A stretch of DNA of 44,653 bases. It comes from Lachnospiraceae bacterium (GTDB taxonomy: Bacteria > Bacillota > Clostridia > Lachnospirales > Lachnospiraceae). Where the stretch lies: positions 1 through 44,653 of the forward strand of contig SVEB01000072.1 in assembly GCA_015057635.1 (NCBI GenBank), given 5' to 3'. Position numbers and translations under genes: made by a program. Shown one piece after another: positions 8,777 through 15,619 of this stretch. The notes beneath the pieces are model-generated. The model had not been told where the DNA came from and ran no database searches. It saw only the letters and a program-made list of their open reading frames with translations. Position 1 is the stretch's first letter, and each line of letters starts with the position of its first letter.

Positions 8777-9826
8777 TTGTCGAAAAAGTATGTAAAGTAC
8801 ATTGCAAATACGATTTTTCTGACAGCTATTTTTGCGGGGACATACTATCTGCTATTCCGGGATCAGGAGCTTCCTGATATCATGGAATCGGTGAGGTGTG
8901 CCAATAATAGCTATCTTTATGCAGGAATCGGATTGGCAATTCTGTATGTGTGTTCGGAATCGGTGATTATTCACTATCTGATGCATGCAATTAAACAGAG
9001 GATAACGTTTCTGAAGTGTATTCGATACTCATTTGTTGGTTTCTTTTTTAGCTCTGTCACGCCTTCAGCATCTGGGGGACAGCCAATGCAGGTATACTTT
9101 ATGAGCAAAGATGGAATTGATGTAGCAGTATCGACACTGGTTTTAATGGTAGTTACTATTGTTTACAAAGCGGTACTGGTAATCTTAAGTGCGGTTATGG
9201 GAATTACGGAACTGCCCCTGTTAAGAGAGAATGTGACAGATATTTGGTTTTTTGTTTTATTTGGGATCATTGCGAATATTGGTTTTATTATTCTTTTATG
9301 TTTGGGAATTTTTGAACCGGGGATTGCAAAAAAACTGTCTCATTTTGTTCTAAGCGGACTCGGCAGACTGAAACTAATCCGGAATACGGAAAAGTGGAAG
9401 GAACGGTTGGAAAATTCACTTAAGAAATACGGAGCTGGTGCAGCGTACATAAGGGAAAATAAAAAGGTTTTAGTGCATGTGTTTTTCATAACGTTATTTC
9501 AAAGGCTCTGTTTGTTTGCAGTGACCTATTTGGTATATCGTTCATTTGGATTGAAAGGAATCAGTGCATATAAGATTATTACACTTCAGACGATTATTGC
9601 GCTTGCAGTAGATTCACTACCGCTGCCAGGGGGGATTGGCGCGAGTGAAAAAAGCTTTTTAATTGTCTTTGCCGGTATATTCGGAAAAGAATTCGTGCTT
9701 CCGGGGATGCTGTTAAGCAGAGGGATCACGTATTATGCTTTAATACTGATTAGTGCAGTTGTAATTATAGGTACACAGTTATTGTATGGATTTAGGAAAA
9801 AGAAAAGAGTGGTGGGAAAAAAATGA
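8777..9826 (+). CDS. YbhN/MprF-type flippase-like membrane protein (LPG synthase TM domain)
   Basis: Integral membrane protein of the lysylphosphatidylglycerol synthase transmembrane family (UPF0104/YbhN), with about eight helices. Diagnostic segments are FFSSVTPSASGGQP, including the family SASGGQP loop, and DSLPLPGGIGASE near the C-terminus. The cytoplasmic LPG synthase domain of MprF is absent. The frame is open from 8642, but a promoter lies on those bases. I therefore favour the TTG at 8777 (protein MSKKYVKYIANT) with GGGAG at 8763-8767, about 350 residues; ATG 8732 is an alternative. It overlaps pssA by 4 bases. The context with pssA and psd suggests a role in lipid translocation or envelope lipid balance, which is inference. 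Confidence 0.82.
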   Translation: MSKKYVKYIANTIFLTAIFAGTYYLLFRDQELPDIMESVRCANNSYLYAGIGLAILYVCSESVIIHYLMHAIKQRITFLKCIRYSFVGFFFSSVTPSASGGQPMQVYFMSKDGIDVAVSTLVLMVVTIVYKAVLVILSAVMGITELPLLRENVTDIWFFVLFGIIANIGFIILLCLGIFEPGIAKKLSHFVLSGLGRLKLIRNTEKWKERLENSLKKYGAGAAYIRENKKVLVHVFFITLFQRLCLFAVTYLVYRSFGLKGISAYKIITLQTIIALAVDSLPLPGGIGASEKSFLIVFAGIFGKEFVLPGMLLSRGITYYALILISAVVIIGTQLLYGFRKKKRVVGKK

Positions 9827-10440
9827 TAGGTTTTTATAATTATTCAGTTATTCTTACATATATGGGCTTAGCGGCTTCTGTAATAGGAATGACCCAGGTA
9901 TTTGCAGGAAATTATAGAGGGGCATTTTTATGCCTTATTATATCCGGAACATGTGATATGTTTGATGGCAAGGTAGCAAGAGCGATGAAAAATCGTACCG
10001 ATCAGGAAAAAGTATTTGGAATCCAGATTGATTCTTTATGTGACTTAATCTGTTTTGGTATGTTTCCGGCTACAATCGGTTACTCTATGTGCAGCAATCA
10101 GAGATTAGGCGGTGCAGCATCTGTTCTTTTTGTACTTGGTGCGGTAATCAGACTTGGATATTTTAATGTAATGGAACAGGAAAGACAGCAGCAGACAGAT
10201 GCACATAGAGAGTATTATCAGGGATTGCCGGTAACAAGCGTTGCTATTATTCTGCCGGCGGTATATATTATGCGAGATGTGATCGGAGAACAGAGATTTC
10301 CAAGTTTCTTTTCCATTGTTATGATTATTATCTCCTTCCTGTTTGTTATTGACTTTAAAGTGAAAAAACCAGGCAACCTTGGTGTTGTACTGATGAGTTT
10401 ATTCGGTATGCTGATTTTAGCAGGCGTGATTCTTATTTAA
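9823..10440 (+). CDS. pssA: CDP-diacylglycerol-serine O-phosphatidyltransferase
   Basis: Membrane enzyme that makes phosphatidylserine from CDP-diacylglycerol and serine, the first step to phosphatidylethanolamine. Its 205 residues carry the CDP-alcohol phosphatidyltransferase motif: D45, D48, G49, A52, R53, then G66, D70 and D74 (CDMFDGKVAR ... GIQIDSLCDL). The gap between AR and the next G is 12 residues rather than the canonical 8, a four-residue insertion that keeps all metal-binding aspartates. The start ATG overlaps the stop of the flippase-like gene. psd follows 194 bases later after a terminator-like hairpin. Phosphatidylserine rather than glycerol or inositol specificity is supported mainly by SLCDL/CFG and the psd neighbour. 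Confidence 0.88.
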   Translation: MIGFYNYSVILTYMGLAASVIGMTQVFAGNYRGAFLCLIISGTCDMFDGKVARAMKNRTDQEKVFGIQIDSLCDLICFGMFPATIGYSMCSNQRLGGAASVLFVLGAVIRLGYFNVMEQERQQQTDAHREYYQGLPVTSVAIILPAVYIMRDVIGEQRFPSFFSIVMIIISFLFVIDFKVKKPGNLGVVLMSLFGMLILAGVILI

Positions 10441-10478
10441 CAACAGATAGGAACCGAGAATAAGAATAAAGATAGAAG

Positions 10479-10533
10479 AAAAAGGATATTGCAATTATTT
10501 CACCAAAATGGAATTGTTGCAATATCCTTTTTT
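10479..10533 (+). terminator. Terminator-like hairpin between pssA and psd
   Basis: Perfect 16-bp arms AAAAAGGATATTGCAA (10479-10494) and its complement (10517-10532), with a 22-base loop and T-run. Because it lies upstream of psd, extending psd into it (to 10508) is implausible. Read-through could still serve psd, since no separate strong promoter is evident. Confidence 0.65.
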
Positions 10534-10633
10534 CTTGATGGAACAAGAAATCTGTAATATAATAGAAGCAATAGTGACGAAGAAAGGTCGAAAGCAGACT
10601 ATTCAAAAAAGAGAAAGAGCAAGAGGTATGAGG

Positions 10634-11500
10634 ATGAAGTATAGAGATCGTTTGGGAAATACAATTGAGGGGACAACGAACCAGGACAAGCTGCTTGATA
10701 AACTGTATTCTAATTATGTCGGACGACTTGGGTTGAAGATATTGTCCGCACCAGTGGTATCGAATCTTGGAGGAGCATTCTTAGACACCTGGATGTCTAC
10801 TTTTTTGATTGGGCCATTTATTAAGAAAAATAATATCAGAATGAGCGATTATGAAAAAAGACGGTACCGCTCTTACAATGACTTTTTCACAAGAAAGATT
10901 AAAGCTGGAAAACGTGTGATTGATAAGAATCCAGCGCACTTAATTGCTCCAAGTGATGGAAAGGTGACTGCTTATCCAATCACACTGGATTCCAAGTTTA
11001 AGATTAAGAATTCTTATTATTCTGTTGCAAGCATGTTAAGAAATAAAAAGCTTGCCAAAGATTTTGTCGGCGGCTATGCAGTCATTATCCGTTTAAGCGT
11101 GGATAACTATCACCGTTACTGTTATGTGGACGATGCTGTAAAGGGAAGAAATTATAATATTCCAGGGAAACTATATACAGTGAATCCGGTCATTCTTGAT
11201 CACGTCAACATTTACAAGGAAAACAGCCGTTCTTACTGCGTGCTGGATACCAAGAATTTTGGAAAGGTTGTACAGATGGAAGTAGGAGCCCTCATGGTAG
11301 GAAAAATCACAAACTATCATCATGTGGCAATGGTGAAGCGTGGTGAGGAAAAAGGAAAATTTGAATTTGGCGGATCCACAGTTGTTCTTCTGTTACAGAG
11401 AGATCAGGCAGTAATTGCAGAGGATATCTTACGCAATACCAATGAAGGCTACGAAACATTAGTTAAGATGGGTGAATGCATCGGTGAAGCGTTATATTAA
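10634..11500 (+). CDS. psd: Phosphatidylserine decarboxylase proenzyme
   Basis: Converts phosphatidylserine to phosphatidylethanolamine at the membrane. The 288-residue protein fits the family. The processing motif GGST (in KFEFGGSTVV) lies near residue 248; cleavage before its Ser generates the pyruvoyl cofactor. Other family features are YNDFFTRK, APSDGKVTAYP, and the catalytic His region LSVDNYHRYCYVD. The open frame starts at 10508 within the upstream hairpin. The ATG at 10634 has AAGAGG at 10621-10626 with 7-base spacing and gives the usual N-terminus, so I use it; ATG 10628 is too close to that site. It works with pssA just upstream. Confidence 0.92.
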   Translation: MKYRDRLGNTIEGTTNQDKLLDKLYSNYVGRLGLKILSAPVVSNLGGAFLDTWMSTFLIGPFIKKNNIRMSDYEKRRYRSYNDFFTRKIKAGKRVIDKNPAHLIAPSDGKVTAYPITLDSKFKIKNSYYSVASMLRNKKLAKDFVGGYAVIIRLSVDNYHRYCYVDDAVKGRNYNIPGKLYTVNPVILDHVNIYKENSRSYCVLDTKNFGKVVQMEVGALMVGKITNYHHVAMVKRGEEKGKFEFGGSTVVLLLQRDQAVIAEDILRNTNEGYETLVKMGECIGEALY

Positions 11501-11571
11501 AAAGGGCTTGTTCTAATAGAAGAAGATTAGGAAAAGTATTGAAATAGAGTGATAGAAAGAAGAGGATCCTT

Positions 11572-12549
11572 ATGAAAATTATTAAGGAGCATATTAAAAG
11601 AAATGAATTTAAGCCGGTATATCTTCTTTATGGGAGTGAGGATTACTTAAAGAAACTGTATAAGGATAAGCTGAAGGAAGCAATTATGGCTGGCGGGGAT
11701 GAGATGAATTTTTCCTACTTTGAAGGGAAAGGGCTGGACGTCAGCGAAGTGATGCATATTGCAGAGACAATGCCATTCTTTGCAGATCGAAGACTGATTT
11801 TAATTGAAAACTCGTCTCTGTTTAAGTCACAGTCTGAGTTGGCGGATTACATTAAGGAAATGCCGGAGACAACCTATATGGTGTTTGTGGAATCTGAGGT
11901 GGATAAACGTAATCGTTTATATAAGGCGGTTAAGGATATCGGATACATCAGCGAGATGAATGGCATGGATGAGAAGAACTTAAAGATGTGGACGTTATCT
12001 CTGCTGAATAAGGATGGAAAGAAGATCACGGACCAGACAATGACTTATTTCTTGGATAAGGTAGGGACGGATATGGAGAATATCCGATCGGAACTTGAGA
12101 AGGTGGTCTGCTATGCGTTAGACCGGGAAGTTATTACGGTGGATGATATTGATGCAGTTTGTACGGAACAGGTGACCGGGAAGATATTCCTGATGATTGA
12201 TGCGATTGCAGCGAAGAACGAGAGAAAAGCGCTGGAATTGTATTATGACCTCATTACCCTGAAGGAGAAACCGATGTCGATTCTTTACCTGATCATTCGT
12301 CATTTTAATATTCTGATGAATGTTAAGTCGATGAATGCAGCGGGGACACCAAGCTCCACGATTGCAAGCAAGGTAGGAATTCCGCCATTTGCGGTGAGCA
12401 AGTATATGGGACAGGCTAAGAATTTTCAGCTGTCCGTAATTAGACAGGCAATCGCCTATGGCACCGACATCGAAGAAGACGTCAAAAACGGCCGCCTCAA
12501 CGAAACCATAGGAGTGGAGCTCATGATTGTGCATACGGTGGGATTGTAG
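11572..12549 (+). CDS. holA: DNA polymerase III delta subunit
   Basis: Clamp-loader wrench subunit that opens the beta clamp during replication. Its 325 residues match HolA: N-terminal FKPVYLLYGSEDYLKK, the beta-clamp-interaction region, AETMPFFADRRLILIENS, and the middle LEKVVCYALDREVITVDDIDAVC. The C-terminal helical collar includes YLIIRHFNILM and GIPPFAVSKYMGQAKNF. A ribosome site AGAGGA precedes the ATG. In many Firmicutes holA is followed by rpsT, but here its stop codon is followed after 8 bases by a large GC-rich palindrome. The last 80 bases of the gene are themselves more GC-rich than the rest. Confidence 0.93.
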   Translation: MKIIKEHIKRNEFKPVYLLYGSEDYLKKLYKDKLKEAIMAGGDEMNFSYFEGKGLDVSEVMHIAETMPFFADRRLILIENSSLFKSQSELADYIKEMPETTYMVFVESEVDKRNRLYKAVKDIGYISEMNGMDEKNLKMWTLSLLNKDGKKITDQTMTYFLDKVGTDMENIRSELEKVVCYALDREVITVDDIDAVCTEQVTGKIFLMIDAIAAKNERKALELYYDLITLKEKPMSILYLIIRHFNILMNVKSMNAAGTPSSTIASKVGIPPFAVSKYMGQAKNFQLSVIRQAIAYGTDIEEDVKNGRLNETIGVELMIVHTVGL

Positions 12550-12557
12550 AGACGGAC

Positions 12558-12925
12558 GGTCGAGTCTTCGCCGCCGCGCACCACTCAGCCGCTCGCAGAG
12601 TCGGCGTCCGTCCCACCCCCCGCCGCTTCTCCGGGTGAGAAAGCCATCGGACAGTGGGACTACGCAGGGGGCTATGTTTTCCAAATGTTCGGACGCATGA
12701 GCGGACAAAAGCTGGTATATTCTTTGCCTATCAGACAGGAAAGGCACCTGTCTGCTATTCAAAGAATATGCCAGCTTTTGTTCGTCATGAGCCGGACATT
12801 TCGGAAAACATAGCCCCCTGCGCAGTCCCACTGTCCGACGGCTTTCTCACCCAGAGAAGCGGCGGGGGTGGGACGGACGCCGGCTCTGCGAGCGGCTGAG
12901 TGGTGCGCGGCGGCGAAGACCGACC
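12558..12925. repeat. 368-bp GC-rich near-perfect palindrome (giant hairpin)
   Basis: Left arm 12558-12739 and right arm 12747-12925 are reverse complements with few differences around a 7-base apex loop (AAAGGCA, 12740-12746). The outer helix (12558-12687 with 12797-12925) has two one-base bulges and four or so substitutions, all transitions. An unmatched patch follows (12688-12704 with 12782-12796), then a helix with one transition (12705-12726 with 12760-12781), a short mismatch, and the apical stem CAGACAGG/CCTGTCTG. It is clearly GC-richer than its surroundings and begins 8 bases after the holA stop. Open frames across it on both strands are the two arms read out and not credible genes. 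Candidate identities are a miniature mobile element, a very large structured RNA or terminator, or a recombination or replication site. I see no transposase, so none is proven. Confidence 0.9.
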
Positions 12926-13488
12926 TGGGGGGTGAAATGGGCAATTCAGGGATGCAGAGATGGTTGGATGCGGGAATGAGCTCTGGAGGAGAAGGCAAAA
13001 AAAGCAAAAGAAAAACAAAACTAGAAGTATAAAAAAGAAAAAAACTATATTTAGAATAAAAAGAAATAGATTTAAAGATTGGAAGGCTAAAAAGTAAGAA
13101 TAAAGGCACAAAACATAAGGTACAAAAGATAAAGTACAAAAAAATAAAGTATAAAAACATAAAGCATAAAAATAAAGTGCAAGGGCATAAAACCCAAAAT
13201 AAAAAGGTCAAAAAGAAGATAGGAATAGATTGGTACATATAGAAAGAAGGATTTCCATAAGTTACATAGTGAGAAAGGGGATTGTACGGGTTACATGAGG
13301 TGGGAATGTGTGCTATCATACTAGGGGGACAGGGAAAGGGAGAAGACCATAGAGATGTGGATGAATGAGAAACATACATAAGGCAACTTGTTTGGAATGT
13401 TTTGGTGCTATACGGAGAAACGGATGCATATAGTATAGGTGGGGAACTATGTGAAAAATGCAGAGATATGCAGGGAGAGATGAAAAAT
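12926..13488 (+). other. A-rich, gene-free spacer with purine-biased + strand
   Basis: Between the palindrome and the lipoprotein gene I see no credible gene. From about 12990 to 13230 the + strand is mostly A with scattered G, and the minus strand shows only a Phe/Leu/Tyr-rich spurious frame. It includes a degenerate tandem repeat (listed separately). The last 150 bases return to ordinary composition and hold the leader of the downstream gene; I could not identify a convincing promoter. Confidence 0.6.
13100..13200 (+). repeat. Degenerate tandem repeat, about seven units of 13-15 bp
   Basis: Units near the consensus ATAAAGTACAAAAAC start at 13100, 13115, 13129, 13144, 13159, 13172 and 13187, with lengths 15, 14, 15, 15, 13, 15 and 14. 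ATAA is conserved and the centre varies (GGCA, GTAC, GTAT, GCAT, GTGC, CCC). The variable period argues against a CRISPR or a coding repeat and fits slippage-driven growth of an A-rich sequence. Confidence 0.6.
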
Positions 13489-14907
13489 ATGAATAAGAGA
13501 TCAGTCTTTACGGGATTGAGAGTTCGTGCGGTTCTGATGGCGATGGTGTTAATGGTGGTTACACTGTTTACAGCCGGATGCAGTGCGAATGAAATCACAG
13601 GAACGACAAATGGGAATGTGGTTACGAATGGACAGCAACAGAGCGTTTCTGGCAATGATGATGGCTTAGATGAGACGGCAGATGCGGAGCAGGACAAAAG
13701 CGGGATTACGGATGAGGCGGAATCGGAACAGGACAAGAGTACGCCAGAAACTGAGAATGAGGGGCTGAATTCTGACTCAAGTGAACAGGCAGATGTGTCA
13801 GTAAATGCAGAGGATGAAAAAGAGAATCTTACGGTTCTTGGTAAGGATTCTGAACTTAAGGTTCATTTTGTTGATGTGGGGCAGGCTGACTGTATTCTGA
13901 TTGAATCTGCAGGCGAGTTTATGCTTGTGGATGCGGGAAATAATGCAGATGCTGATCTGGTGGTTTCCTATTTAAAGAAAGCCGGAGTTAGTAAGCTTTC
14001 TTATGTGATTGGGACTCATCCGCATGAGGATCATATCGGTGGACTGGATGCGGTGATTGATGCTTTTTCGATTGGAAAGGTGATCCTTCCGGCGAAAGAA
14101 CATACATCCAAGACATTCGAAGATGTACTGACTGCAATTGAAAATAAAAACTTAAAGATTACAAAACCGGTTGTTGGAACAGAGTATGCATTGGGGGATG
14201 CTTCCTTTGTTATTATTGCACCAAACGGTAAGTATGGCGATGAACTGAATGATTGGTCAGTCGGAATTAAGCTGACTTACGGAGAGAATTCCTTCGTCAT
14301 GTGCGGAGACGCGGAAAGTGACGCAGAGAAAGATATTCTTGCGAATGGCATTGATTTATCTGCCGATGTGTTTAAATTAGGACACCATGGAAGCAAGACA
14401 TCAAATTCACAGGAATTTTTAGACGCTGTGGATCCGGATTATGTGGTAATCTGTACGGAAACAAATAATTCCTATGGGCATCCTCATAAGCAGGTTATGG
14501 ATCGCTTAAAGAAGATGGATCTTGATGTGTATCGTACCGATGAACAGGGTACGATCATAGTTACAAGCGATGGCAAGAATATTACATTCAATCAGAAACC
14601 GAGCACGACCTATGCGATAGGCAGTACAGAGAATAAGGTTTCCGATTCAGAAAAGAATGAATCCAAGGAAACTTCAAGTTCTGGTGCAGGTACAACAACA
14701 GAAAGTACAACAAATCAGACAGAAAATACAGATAAAAGCAATAACGAAACAACAGATAATAAAGAGACGATCGTGTACCGCACGAAAAACGGAAGTAAGT
14801 ATCATGTTGCAGGATGCCGCTATCTAAGCAAGAGCAAAATTGAAATTACACTGTCAGAAGCGAAGAAGACATTAGAGCCATGCAGTGTATGCCATCCGCC
14901 ACGATAA
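13489..14907 (+). CDS. Secreted ComEC-like metallo-beta-lactamase lipoprotein with C-terminal Cys/His domain
   Basis: About 472 residues. A signal peptide with lipobox FTAGC (Cys31) is followed by an acidic low-complexity linker (to about 120). The MBL-fold hydrolase domain has VHFVDVGQADC, THPHEDHIGG (about 176), CGDAESD, GHHGSKTS (about 298) and NNSYGHPHKQV, the same motif series as the ComEC C-terminal domain. A Thr/Ser/Asn-rich linker leads to a small C-terminal domain (about 428-472) with YHVAGCRYL and PCSVCHP, a likely metal-binding module seen on other secreted nucleases and hydrolases. It probably acts on the cell surface on a phosphodiester-type substrate such as nucleic acid. Start is uncertain: ATG 13489 is best spaced from AGGGAG (13472-13477); ATG 13480 and the long frame from 13402 are alternatives. 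Confidence 0.85.
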   Translation: MNKRSVFTGLRVRAVLMAMVLMVVTLFTAGCSANEITGTTNGNVVTNGQQQSVSGNDDGLDETADAEQDKSGITDEAESEQDKSTPETENEGLNSDSSEQADVSVNAEDEKENLTVLGKDSELKVHFVDVGQADCILIESAGEFMLVDAGNNADADLVVSYLKKAGVSKLSYVIGTHPHEDHIGGLDAVIDAFSIGKVILPAKEHTSKTFEDVLTAIENKNLKITKPVVGTEYALGDASFVIIAPNGKYGDELNDWSVGIKLTYGENSFVMCGDAESDAEKDILANGIDLSADVFKLGHHGSKTSNSQEFLDAVDPDYVVICTETNNSYGHPHKQVMDRLKKMDLDVYRTDEQGTIIVTSDGKNITFNQKPSTTYAIGSTENKVSDSEKNESKETSSSGAGTTTESTTNQTENTDKSNNETTDNKETIVYRTKNGSKYHVAGCRYLSKSKIEITLSEAKKTLEPCSVCHPPR

Positions 14908-14934
14908 GGTTGAGATCACGCTTAATATAATACG

Positions 14935-15064
14935 ACAAGTAAGATAGAATACTATAAGATACAGAAAAGATAGAATAAAAAAGAGAAAAGAAAAAATATA
15001 ATAAAAGAACATAAGATAAAAAGATAAAATTCCGATAAGATAAAATTAGAATTAGTGAAAGAGA
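14935..15064 (+). repeat. A-rich stretch with recurring AGATA/GATAAAA words
   Basis: Directly after the lipoprotein gene, the + strand is again strongly A/purine-rich, with AAGATAGAATA twice, AAGATAAAA twice and GATAAGATAAAATTAG. It resembles the stretch upstream of the same gene, so the gene is bracketed by two A-rich low-complexity tracts. No gene is seen in it. Confidence 0.5.
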
Positions 15065-15110
15065 TAAAAAGCAGGTTATTCTAAACGAAAAGCAGATAGC
15101 CTGCTTTTTA
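15065..15110 (+). terminator. Terminator after the MBL lipoprotein gene
   Basis: TAAAAAGCAGGTTAT (15065-15079) pairs with ATAGCCTGCTTTTTA (15096-15110), including one G-U pair, with a 16-base loop and T-run. The 260 bases between it and the tRNA promoter hold nothing I can identify apart from the 12-bp palindrome TCAGAATTCTGA. Confidence 0.75.
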
Positions 15111-15372
15111 ATTTGGATGATAAGATTTAAATTCCAGAAAGGAGATGATACCTGGACGAGATATCAGAATGGAAGAAATAAAAACACATGGGTTGTGTAT
15201 CAAATGTATAAAAAATTTATAATGAATCAATATTGATCGGTCAGAATTCTGAATGATTTTGTATTCCCTATCGGATAACTAAAGTTTAGCAGTATGACAG
15301 GAATTCTGCAAATAGAAAAGAAGACGAGTTTGTGGACAATTTGCACAAGGAATATTTTCTTTTGGTAAGCTC

Positions 15373-15401
15373 TTGCAAAGATGTAAACAAAATGGTATAA
15401 T
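15373..15401 (+). promoter_or_regulatory. Promoter of tRNA-Ser
   Basis: TTGCAA (15373-15378) and TATAAT (15396-15401) have a 17-bp spacer and a TGG before the -10 (extended -10), about 60 bases before the tRNA. Confidence 0.75.
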
Positions 15402-15460
15402 TTGTTATGTTGTCGTCGGGGAAATTGTAAGTTTTAGACGATGCACAAGATATTTAATAG

Positions 15461-15546
15461 GGAGACGTATCGAAGAGGCCATAACGAGCCTGACTCGAAA
15501 TCAGGTTGCCTTCACGGGCACGTGGGTTCGAATCCCACCGTCTCCG
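15461..15546 (+). tRNA. tRNA-Ser (anticodon CGA)
   Basis: The acceptor stem GGAGACG pairs with CGTCTCC, followed by discriminator G (15546). The anticodon stem CCTGA/TCAGG encloses loop CTCGAAA, giving anticodon CGA at 15496-15498 (reads UCG). A long variable arm (GCC/GGC stem) is typical of class II tRNAs such as Ser. The T arm GTGGG-TTCGAAT-CCCAC is canonical. CCA is not encoded. Confidence 0.95.
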
Positions 15547-15547
15547 T

Positions 15548-15586
15548 AAAAAAGAGCCGCATGCAAAGCATGCCGGCTCTTTTTTT
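15548..15586 (+). terminator. Terminator after tRNA-Ser
   Basis: The AAAAAAGAGCCGCATGC arm pairs with GCATGCCGGCTCTTTTTT with one bulged C and an AAA loop, followed by a T-run. The A-run on the left also makes it usable as a terminator on the minus strand, but it lies past the cooS remnant's end. Confidence 0.85.
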
Positions 15587-15619
15587 ATGAAGTATTGATT
15601 GAAAGCTTGTTAGCTTCTC

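Noticed and set aside
10508..10633. N-terminal extension of psd
   Set aside because: The extension runs through the pssA terminator hairpin and is not family-like; ATG 10634 has a good ribosome site.
12118..12899. Open frames across the palindrome on both strands (minus 12118-12831, plus 12654-12899)
   Set aside because: They read out the complementary arms, giving near-identical peptides from opposite strands, and have no ribosome site; the minus frame also lies over holA.
13100..13200. CRISPR array
   Set aside because: Unit length and sequence vary, there are no unique spacers of fixed size, and no cas genes are present.
12759..13736. 325-codon minus-strand frame
   Set aside because: It is the complement of the A-rich tract, so the protein is a run of Phe/Leu/Tyr/Ser. 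It overlaps the palindrome and the start of the real + strand gene.
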